Shown here: positions 23,552-31,756 of the stretch, piece by piece
Numbering within the stretch: position 1 is the stretch's first letter
How the letters are laid out: every line of letters starts with the position of its first letter
Source: Cercozoa sp. M6MM
Taxonomy: Eukaryota > Endomyxa: Ascetosporea
Direction: 5' to 3' (one strand)
NCBI GenBank assembly: GCA_040357565.1
Contig: JBDODJ010000081.1
DNA length: 47,961 bases
The notes under the pieces: generated by a model
Told to the model about the DNA's origin: nothing
Database searches by the model: none
The model's input: only the letters and a program-made list of their open reading frames with translations
Made by a program: the position numbers and the translations under genes

Positions 23552-23651
23552 NNNNNNNNNNNNNNNNNNNNNNNNNNNNNNNNNNNNNNNNNNNNNNNNN
23601 NNNNNNNNNNNNNNNNNNNNNNNNNNNNNNNNNNNNNNNNNNNNNNNNNNN
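23552..23651. other. Assembly gap (100 N)
   Basis: The round number suggests a gap of unknown size. Coding sequence of a thioesterase ends on one side and coding sequence of a helicase begins on the other. Both are on the minus strand and both are incomplete. Confidence 0.95.
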
Positions 23652-24374
23652 AACACAGGTGAGACACACCAGCACCGCGGTTCTCACTCTTGATGTCGTA
23701 CCAAGCGCGCATCTCACTAGGTCAAGAACACAGTAGGGTAGGGGAAGGGTAGGGGAAGGGCAGAGGAGGGTCAAGTCAGGCTGGCCAGAGGTGACTACCC
23801 GCCGTGGTTCAGCGTGATCGGTCGCATCGGTGCATTCGGCACGACGACTCGCACATTCGACGACGGCAGCAACTGGTCCAACTGAGCACACAAGGACATC
23901 GACTCACATACGTGTCCACCTTAGGGTCTATTTGACATTTTACTGTGTGTGCAATCGAGTGGTAGGTGTCGCCCAGTCCCAGAAGCCAGATCAGCTACAC
24001 ACATACCCTTGTAGAATTTCGTACGTTTTAGAATACGTGTATATGCACCGTGTACTCGTGCTTGGTGGGCACGCGCACATGAGCATCTGCCAGCAACTCG
24101 GCCACTCGCCGGCGACTGCGACGAGTTCGCGGCGCTAAACGATCCTCATACACACTGACCTGACACTGACCCTCGGCACAGACACATGGTAGGAGTACCC
24201 TCGGCCGCCTCTGCCTGTGCGATCGCCTGGTCAATCTCCTCGTCCAGTGTCTGAGTGAAAACGCAAGCATTTGCGCGTGTGCATGCAGAGTCGAACGGAA
24301 CATACAGTCGCAGGCGCTGTCGAGAACAGTCGCACCGCCGTTCGCGCAGAAACGCGACGAGCACACAGAATCAT
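23652..24374 (-). CDS. Acyl-protein thioesterase/lysophospholipase-like hydrolase, 5' part
   Basis: The block LIWLLGLGDTYHSIAHTLDQ, continuing LLPSSNVRVVVPNAPMRPIT and LNHGGEMRAWYDIKS (about 23690-24050), closely follows APT1/LYPLA1 (LHGLGDTGHGW...VKYICPHAPVRPVTLN...MPSWFDI). These enzymes remove palmitate from proteins or fatty acids from lysolipids. The start MILCARRVSARTAVRLFSTA at 24374 is Arg-rich without acids and looks like a mitochondrial presequence; it splices to TLDEEIDQAIAQAEAAE. The His of the usual LHGLGD is Leu here. The nucleophile GFSQGG and the catalytic Asp and His would lie in the assembly gap. The splice near 24160-24205 is uncertain. Confidence 0.7.
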
Positions 24375-24659
24375 ACTGAAGTAGTTTATCCCAATAAACA
24401 AAACCGAGCACACGCGTGGGCACAACCAAGTTCGTGATCGCCGTCCTGAGCAACTTCACCGTGACTCGAATTTTCTGGCTCTCGGAGAAAACGCCAAAAA
24501 CGGCATCGTTACGTCCTGTGGGACTGTGGCACCGTGTGCTGCGTTTGTTTTTAGGTAGTAGCCTTTGTGGCGGTCCTATTTGCGCACGTGGTGACTCGTA
24601 GCCACCCAGATTATTCCCGTATTTGGAAATGCCATTTGTTTTCAGCGCCAACTCAGATA
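24375..24659. promoter_or_regulatory. Divergent region between the thioesterase-like gene and SERF
   Basis: 285 bases between opposing start codons. A long minus-strand ORF crosses it, but it is in a frame unrelated to either gene and shows no family features. Confidence 0.4.
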
Positions 24660-25070
24660 ATGTCGCGAGGCAAGCAACGTGATATCGACCGTGCGCGCGC
24701 TCAGGCATCATTCCTCTGAGTCAAGCAGCCTTGTATGTGCTGATGTATGTGTTGTGTAGGCGCGCTCCAAGAAGGCTGCCGGCAAGTCGGCCGCAGCGAA
24801 AGCCGGCCGCAGCACGCAGCAACAGGCCTTGTCGTAAACCTCCTGTGTTCTCTGGAAACAGGTTGTTGCACGTGTGCTGGTGCTTTCTGTGTTGGCAGGG
24901 ATGCCGACATCATGCGACAGAAGCAGGAGCGCGCCAACGCTCGCCGCCAGCAGGCCAGCGCCAGTGGCTCCGCCGGTGGCAGAGCCTCGCTCAACCAGAG
25001 CAAGGCGCCCTCCAAGAACAAGGCCAACCTGTCCGCCAAGGAGCTCCGCAAGCTCGCGCACCGCAAATGA
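24660..25070 (+). CDS. SERF: SERF-family small basic protein
   Basis: SERF proteins are short, Lys/Arg-rich and disordered. They modify amyloid aggregation and RNA condensates. The start MSRGKQRDIDRARAQ matches MTRGNQRELARQKN. The central exon ARSKKAAGKSAAAKAGRSTQ is followed by DADIMRQKQERANARR, equivalent to RDSEIMQQKQKKANE. The tail, SKAPSKNKANLSAKELRKLA ending HRK-TGA, is longer than in human SERF2. The first intron (about 24705-24759) seems to use a GC 5' splice site (CAG|GCATCA...GTAG). The second runs about 24836-24899. It is head-to-head with the thioesterase-like gene. Confidence 0.82.
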
Positions 25071-25708
25071 TCGACTGAGCCTCGCCTGGCGGGGCACTGG
25101 CTGGACGGCAACTGTTTTTTGTTTAACTGTTTTAGTATTTACTGTACTAAACCACACTCGACTCGCCTCATCAGATAGGATAGCACAGGCACGGCAGGTC
25201 GCGTCGGTTCAGTTTCGTTTGGTTGTGGTCGGTCAGCGAAAGAAAATCGGCACAAGGACAGCTCAGGGCAATGAGTTTGTGTCCCGCGCGTCACACAAAA
25301 CCAACCAGCTCTGTTCGAAAAGTTCGTGTGTCTGTGGGATGGGTGGGTTTCGACTTTTCGTTTCAGTCGAGTTTTCTGCCGCACCAGACTGTCTCGCAGT
25401 CTGTGCGTGGCGTGGCACCGGCAGCTGGCTCTCGACACGTACGAGCTAAAGCTGCGAAAACGGTGCCTAACGTCGTCAGCCGCCGCCTCGGTTCATGTGA
25501 CTGTATCTGTGCAAATTCACAAGACCACGTCTCGATTTTATCATCCAAGTTGATAATTCCAGCTGAAAAATTCCAGTTGATAAATATCAGCCTCAGTTCA
25601 TTTACCTGTCGCGCACATTCGGCATACGACGAACATCGTCGCTGTTGGGATTGGAGCGGCGTGTTGGTCTGTAGCCTTCCGACCTAAGTGGGAAAGCACA
25701 ACAACAAC
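25071..25708. other. Tail-to-tail spacer, no recognised gene
   Basis: 640 bases holding two convergent 3' flanks. A short imperfect repeat TTCCAGYTGATAA lies at about 25548-25582. ORFs on both strands lack recognisable features. Confidence 0.45.
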
Positions 25709-26143
25709 TCAACACCTCAGATCGATTGTAATAAAGCTACAGTACGGGTCCTCGCCGAGTGACCAGAGAGTTGAGGCAGAGATCTTGTCCTGCCGTTTCT
25801 TGGTCCTCTTTGGACGCTTCTTTGGCTCTGGCTTAGGCTTTGGCTGTTCAACGACCCGACGTTGGCGAAGCTTGGGCGTTGGTGACTCGCTCCTCCGCGC
25901 GGAAGCGAGCTTCGCGGCCAGTCTGTCCACTGCCGCCTGTCTCTGCTCGGTGTCATCGCTGCGCGTTGCTTTCGTCGTGCGCTTTGACGTCCTTAGCTTT
26001 GAAAACAGCAGAAACAGCGCCACAAAGAAAAACACGAGATGCCATCCGTGGCTCTTCAGCAGCTCGGTAATGCCTGTTGAAATGACAGAACATCATAATA
26101 CACGGCTTCGGGTGAGGAAAAAAGCACCTCCATCAGGAAACAT
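25709..26143 (-). CDS. Selenoprotein S/VIMP-like single-pass membrane protein (126 aa)
   Basis: Two exons (26143-26128 and 26073-25709) with a 54-base intron give MFPDGGITELLKSHGWHLVF, then the membrane helix LVFFFVALFLLFSKL. A basic, Ala/Arg-rich helix follows (QRQAAVDRLAAKLASARR), then a Lys/Pro-rich tail (PKPKPEPKKRPKRTKKR). This order resembles SELENOS, in which a GWxxVF helix precedes a VCP-binding helix in ER-associated degradation. The tail is shorter than in human SELENOS. It lacks the Gly-rich end with Sec; the last residue read is Cys. A palindrome TCCGCGCGGA at 25894-25903 falls in codons for ASARRS. The family assignment is tentative; another small tail-type membrane protein is possible. 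Confidence 0.5.
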
Positions 26144-26307
26144 GGGGAGCCGACTTTGCTGTAGTTGCACTTAGGTGCGCACAATAAGCCGCACGCTTGC
26201 CCTAAGATTGGCTTCGGCTTTTGTTTAAAAAAAAAGTGCCTCTGCATAGACTGTACTGTATATTTCCGGAGTTCTACTGTGCGCTGACGTGTGCCATACA
26301 CACATAA
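26144..26307. promoter_or_regulatory. Compact divergent promoter (164 bases)
   Basis: Separates two start codons facing outward. An inverted CCAAT (GATTGGC) lies near 26208 and a T/A-rich TTTAAAAAAAAA stretch near 26223. Confidence 0.45.
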
Positions 26308-29300
26308 ATGCTATTCGCGGTGCTAAGTAGACGCGCGGGTGGCCTGCGCATTCTCCGATCAAATTTGGGCCGGTGTGCGGCAGTGCAAGGTGACAACGAC
26401 TGGGGTGTGTTGTTCTACGATACGGCCGCCCGAGATGTAGGACATCTTTTCATGATTTCTGCCTGTGTTAAAAACCCCTGTCACACAGGTAGTTGCGGCA
26501 GTGACGGACTTGTGGGATTGGCCGAGCAAGCAGCGGCGATTTGAAATTATGGCACTGTACAAATCGCGGTACAAGGACCTGATCTTTAAGGACGAGGCTT
26601 TCGAGAAACTGGAGCCGAACACTTTCATTCATTTGGCCGCCTTGGCTGCTCGGCTGGGCGAACACAAGAATCACATCAAAGGTATCTACCCCCCCCCCCC
26701 TCCATCCATCTCAGCTATTTACCTTGTGTTGGATGCTTGGGTGCGCACCATTTGTGTTGCTGCAGCCTTGAAACGCCTCGAATCGGCACTAACGGCGCAA
26801 CCGGAGGCTCAACTCGACGTGCATTGGCTACGAACGCTTGCTCTATTTTACCGCAACAAGTCGAACGGAGTGTATGTTTGTGTGTTGTGTGTGTGTGTGT
26901 ATGTATATATGTACGTATGTGTGATAGCGATCCGAAAAACAAGCAGCAGCTGGCGTCGGTCAAGAGAGGTTTGCCGATGTTGTGGCGACTCCTCGAAAGT
27001 GGCAGACTGTACCACGCGACCCAGGGACGGCAGCGCGTGTGTCGGGAGGCGTCGGAGACCGTGTACCAGTTGATCAGGATCGAAAAACGCGGTCGTATCG
27101 CGTCTGATGTGGTGGATGACCTGCTGACTGCTGCCGTATATTTACCCCTTCAGCCTCACATGTTCACCCTCACATGTTACCCCCCCCCCCCCCCACTTGT
27201 CCAGAACAGGCACCGAGAGCTCGCGCAGAGTGGTGACACGCTCTTGTACCTGCACACGCTGCTTGCAATATGGAAGTCGCTTTCGTATGTCTCACTTGAG
27301 TTTCTCACTTCGGTCTGCTGACCCTAGATACCCCTGCTGACTGTCTTCCTGTCATGCCCTGTTGTGTGCTTTGTTCAGCTACCTGGTGGACACGCGTCGA
27401 CTCTGCGTGAGCGCAGAAACGAAGCAGGCGATCAATCAGGAGGTGGCATCACTCAGGCGAGGGACCACTCAGGGCGAGGACTACTTGGCTTCCTGTGGCA
27501 TGGTTGTGTGTGAGTAGAAGAGAGAGCTGATGATGTTGCTGGACACTGTCAAGAAAGACACCCCCGATAGTGTCGGCGAGCACAAGGAACTTTTTGACGA
27601 CATCGCACGCGAGATTTCCCAAGTGTTGGACAGTGTACCGACCGAACTCGACCCGCTGCGACGTGTACCCGCTCTTTTTGACTAGTCTCTCTGAGTGTGT
27701 GTGTGTGTGTGACATCCCTCTTGTGTGTATGTGTGTGCAGTTGCTTGAAACGAAGAAGGGCTTGATAACGCGAGCGTTGTGCGAGCAGGAGCGACAGGAG
27801 CTGCGTCGGTCGTGTGCTGCTGACGTGGCCTCACTACCGAGCAAGGTCGACGAAGAACTGGTGCCTCCCGACACGCTCGCCGTTCTCGCCTTCATCGCAC
27901 TCCGACTCGAGCTGCCCGACATTACTGTCAAAGGTACTACAGTACACACACACATATATATATATATATACATCTATTTAGGTATATGTATATGTATTAT
28001 AGATATTAAATATACCTGTGTCTCACTGGTGTCCTACCCTCGTGCATGCAGCCATCGAGGCACTGGCGTCGTCACCGACGTCGCTGAACATGACGACGAA
28101 AGCGCTTGAAGTGTTCGTGTTCGAGTTCCAAAGTTTAAGTCAGTCTCGGTGCCTCCTTACATTTGCCCTGTCCTATGTCGCGCTGCTTCTATATCTCTAT
28201 CTGTCTCACTTTCTATCCGTTTGTCTATCCACCGATCTCCCTCTCTACTTATCTCTCACCTCTATCTACGTATCTCTCTATCTATCTCTCTATCTACCTA
28301 TATCTCTATCAATCTGTCTATGTCTGTATGTGTCTAGCTGTTTCTCTGTCTGACTGTTTCTATATCTATATCCCTAGCTATTCTTTCTGCCTTGCACCTG
28401 CTATCTATTGAGTTGAGTCTTTGATTTCTTCAGAAAGAAGCCAATCGACAGTGCACTCGTGCAGCAGATGGTGCCGCTGCTGTGGCAGTGTCTCGAGAAT
28501 CGAAATCTGCACTTCCTGCACGTATTTGCTCTTGCACATTTTCCTCTGCCTGTTTGCACTTTGCTTGTGCTGTTTAGAATGAGGCGAAAGAGTTGGAGCG
28601 TATCTTCCGAGTCACGCAGGACCTGCTCAAAATGACGAAGCCTCCGCACTGTCACGCCGGCAGTCGCACCGACGCTTCCCTTCGCTTTGCTTGCGGCAAG
28701 CTGGTAACCTACCTTCCGTCCTGGTACCCCCTGGTTCCTTTTGCTTACTCTGTTTTTGTGTCTCCAGCAAACGCATCTGCGTTTGCTGCAAAAGGCCCCT
28801 AACGACATCGATCGTGCGGTCCGGTTGTGCATCGTTGGCGCGCTGTTGGATCGCATCAGGTAGCCTCTCGTGTGTTGTTCCCCTCATACTCACCTTACGC
28901 CTGCGTGGCCTTACTGAAACGTAACTTGAGTGTGCAGATACGTGGCCCGAACATTCAACAAGAAGGTGAATCAAGAGACATTGCAAACGATTCTCCGAAC
29001 GGTACACTTCTCTTTCGATCCAGTGCCAAGTCGTTGTGCAAGGCCATCTTTCTTGCAGAAAGAAGATGCAGCGCCCTTTTTCAAATCCTCCTGGCTGCGG
29101 GAGAACGACGTGCCTGTGCGTCCTTGTCGAGGCCTTGTCGATCGCGCACGCGTCGCACTTGCTTCCTTCGCTAAGTTCACCGACTCGGCGTCAGAGTCGA
29201 AGGAAGAAACGGTGCAGGGACCATTGCAGGAGGAGGAGTCCTTGCAGGAGGAGGAGTCCTTGCAGGAGGAGGAGTCCTTGCAGGAAGAGTCGTTGCAGGA

Positions 29301-29763
29301 AGGGTCGTTGCAGGAAGGCCCTTTGCAGGAAGAGTCGTTGCAGGAAGGGTCGTTGCAGGAAGGCCCTTTGCAGGAAGAGTCGTTGCAGGAAGACCCTTTG
29401 CAGGAAGAGTCGTTGCAGGAAGAGTCGTTGCAGGAAGACCCTTTGCAGGAAGAGCCGTTGCAGGAGACGGTACAGGAGGTATTGCAGGAGCCGCTGCAGG
29501 ACGGAGAGTCGCCGGAGGCCGAGTTTCCTGAAGCTAGATCCGAGAACGCTGACACTCAGAAGCTTGAGCAATCTGAAAGTGAACATGCCGTCTCCCCAAG
29601 TGATGATGCGCTGCCAGACGACTCGGAGGATTTGGGACCATGTGATCCGGAGACGTTGCGTTCAAAGCACGATTCGGAAGAGTTGGAGCCGCTGGCAAGC
29701 GACTCGGAGGAGTTGAAGCCCGACTCGGACCTCTCAGTCGCTGCTAGCGCGACTGTAGAATGA
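26308..29763 (+). CDS. Unknown, probably mitochondrial helical protein with Leu-Gln-Glu repeat tail
   Basis: I do not recognise the family. The first exon, MLFAVLSRRAGGLRILRSNL, is Arg-rich and acid-free, as in mitochondrial presequences. It splices to VAAVTDLWDWPSKQRRFEIM. About twelve exons encode mostly alpha-helical sequence, for example NTFIHLAALAARLGEHKNHI, LDVHWLRTLALFYRNKS and TVYQLIRIEKRGRIASDVVD. The spacing recalls helical-repeat mitochondrial RNA-binding proteins such as FASTK or PPR types (inference only). The last exon (about 28940-29763) adds a tandem LQEES/LQEGP repeat and an acidic, Ser-rich end with stop TGA. One coding exon near 27505 contains an in-frame TAG (see findings). 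It is head-to-head with the VIMP-like gene and tail-to-tail with the kinase. Introns include C-runs at 26690-26702 and 27180-27194. Confidence 0.6.
26686..26702 (+). repeat. C-run in the intron after HIK
   Basis: An almost pure C tract near the start of a short intron of the unknown mitochondrial-type gene. A longer one lies at 27180-27194, directly followed by ACTTGTCCAG at the next 3' splice site. Confidence 0.8.
28180..28375 (+). repeat. (TCTA)n/(TC)n degenerate microsatellite
   Basis: About 190 bases of TCTATC, TCTCTA and TGTCTA units in an intron of the unknown gene, pyrimidine-rich on the sense strand. Confidence 0.8.
29224..29505 (+). repeat. Coding minisatellite, 15-18 base unit (TTGCAGGAAGAGTCG)
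   Basis: Three 18-base units (LQEEES) are followed by about fifteen 15-base units encoding LQEES, LQEGS, LQEGP or LQEDP, with degenerate units at the end. The array stays in frame throughout and lies in the last exon. Higher-order order is visible: the LQEES-LQEGS-LQEGP triplet repeats, then an LQEES-LQEDP-LQEES block. Confidence 0.95.
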
Positions 29764-30043
29764 TGGCTTTTCCGTCCGGTTGCAATCAATCAAATGCTCT
29801 ACAGACTGTATTCATGTGCAGTTTCTTTGCAATTAAAAACAGACGTTTTCTACGGGGAGCCTCGAGCTCCGTTTGGTTCTTCAGACAGGCCACAGACGTT
29901 CCAACGCTGGGAGCTCAGTTGTATGGGTGACTTTTATGTATTGTTTTGTATCATATAAAGTTACCCATCTGATGACGCATTTGGCGTTGGGGGCAGTTCT
30001 ACGCAACTTCAACTTGGACAGAAAGAAATAGAAAGTAGCAGTA

Positions 30044-31593
30044 CTAAAGAAAGGGCAATGCACGCAGGCACTGCCCTGAAGAAGCTGCGGCGACAAAATC
30101 GCAAAAGTCGCTCAGCTCAGCGTTCAGTTCGCATTCAAGCTGAGTGCCTTGATCAGTTCCAGCGCCGCAGTTCGTACCATGTTGACTTGAGAAGGAGTGA
30201 GACTTGCCCGTGTCACAGTCGATAGAACTGTCACTGACAGGAAGTGCTGCCTGTGAGTTCGCTCGCCAGACACCATCGGACTCGCCAAAGAGAACAGCTT
30301 CGAGTGAGTCGATGCTTTCGCTGGAGGAGACCTGTGCCTCCTGTCTCGAGTCAAGCAGACTCTGTTCGACACGCCGCGATAGCAGCAGTTTGGCCACCAC
30401 GCGTTCATCTCGTCCGACGGAGTGTCGAAGCAGCGAGTGTTTCGACCAGTCGGACGCTGTCGTTCGTCTGCCTGGTTCGAGGCACAGGCAGCGACTCACA
30501 AAGTCAGCGACGCAGCAGCGTTCGACGCGAGGGACACTGCGCGCATTCCTGGCTATCACACTTCGAATCTCAGCAGTTGCATCGGCCACAGTGTTGTTGT
30601 CGAACTGCACCTTGTTCCTACAGCATCCAGTATCGTCACAGTACTACAACAAAGCGTTCCCTAGGTAGGTTGCCCACACCAGTCAGGAAGCAAGGCTCTA
30701 GAAGGCCAGTTGTCGTCGGAAGGACTGCCCAGAGTGTCGAAAATCGAGGCAAGCACCTGCAACTCGCCTGGACCGGCGAACAGGTCGCTCCCGCAGACAC
30801 AGGCGGCAACACACGCCGCGGCGGCCCAGAGGTCCGACTGTTGGGAGGCCTGATCATGCTCATGCCCCGATGAACTACTGTAGCATAAGAATCAGTGAGG
30901 GAACTCGCAAAGAAAGAGACCTCTCCTCCGAAGAACAATTCAGGCGCTCGCGTATGACACGTGCTGACGTAGAACGCCGGCACTCACGCCGAGAGTCTTT
31001 GCAGAAAGGCGCAGTCGGCCCCGTCTTTGTTGCTTTGCTCTGCCTCAGGGTAGGTCTGCAGGCGGACAGCACCGTAGTCGCCAAGACACATGCTTCCGTT
31101 GCTCCGGATGAACACGTTGGTGTCACAAACGTCGCCGTGCACCAGTCCACACGCGTGCAGTCGCATCAGCGAGCGTGCCAGCGTCCGCGCGGCCACACGG
31201 GTCACACTCATTCGCGTGCGCCAGTGCACTCGCGTCTGTCGCATCTGTCGCAGCAAATCGCGCAAATTGCACTCGCAACGCTCGGTTCGTAGGATTAGCG
31301 TCGATCCTTCCGACCGACAGACCGGCTGCCTCAACTTTAAAATCGGACCTTGACCCTCGTCGAGTTCCGACTCATCCGTGCCTTCAAGCACGCGCAAGGC
31401 GAGCACCTCCCGCTCGGCTGACCTTCGCACTCGGATATCCGCGCAACTCGTGTGCTTTTCAACCGTGCACTCGCTTACGGCAAACACCTGCGACTGAGCG
31501 CCTGCCCAACGTCAATTCTGTTTTGGAAATCCACAGCTGATCGATTTTTATACCTTCACCGATCGCTCGTCCGACTGCACTAACGCCGTTCAT
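30044..31593 (-). CDS. Divergent protein kinase, possibly CDK-like
   Basis: The start MNGVSAVGRAIGEGAQSQVF contains a glycine loop (IGEGAQSQVF) after removal of an intron at about 31516-31546. The catalytic loop is HGDVCDTNVF (about 31100-31130), the metal motif is LGDYGAVRL (DYG in place of DFG), and RAPELFFGGE gives the APE motif (about 30925). The C-lobe block DLWAAACVLAACVCGSDLFA follows (about 30790-30840). A regulatory-looking Ser/Asp-rich tail ends QCLRALPFL with stop TAG. The order of motifs and the DLWAAxCV block point to the CMGC group, and the glycine loop resembles CDK20. The usual VAxK Lys seems replaced (CADIRVRR), though a neighbouring Lys or Arg might serve. It is head-to-head with NDUFV1. 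Confidence 0.7.
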
Positions 31594-31756
31594 GCAGCAC
31601 AGGCATTTATTGGCGCTACGCTAAGTACATTATTGCACAATGCAGCTTTTGCTTGAGAGCCCCAAATCTTGTCGCTTCTCGAGCCAAAAACGTGTCAGCA
31701 AGCCAAAAGACGCTGCCACGTGCTGTGTCGTATATCCGCTGTGTGTTCATAAGAGA
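31594..31756. promoter_or_regulatory. Compact divergent promoter with an inverted CCAAT box
   Basis: 163 bases between start codons. GCATTTATTGGC at 31603-31614 matches the element at 16358-16369 exactly. Confidence 0.5.

Noticed and set aside
24028-24711. A 227-codon minus-strand open frame crossing the thioesterase/SERF intergenic region
   Set aside because: It runs through introns and overlaps both genes in a different frame from the thioesterase exons; it is a chance ORF.
28163-28411. ORFs rich in Leu/Ser/Tyr resembling membrane proteins
   Set aside because: They are translations of a (TCTA)n microsatellite within an intron.
29036-29716. Arg/Cys-rich plus-strand ORF and Cys/Ser-rich minus-strand ORFs over the repeat array
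   Set aside because: They arise because the 15-18 base unit is free of stops in several frames. The LQEE frame continues the upstream exon.
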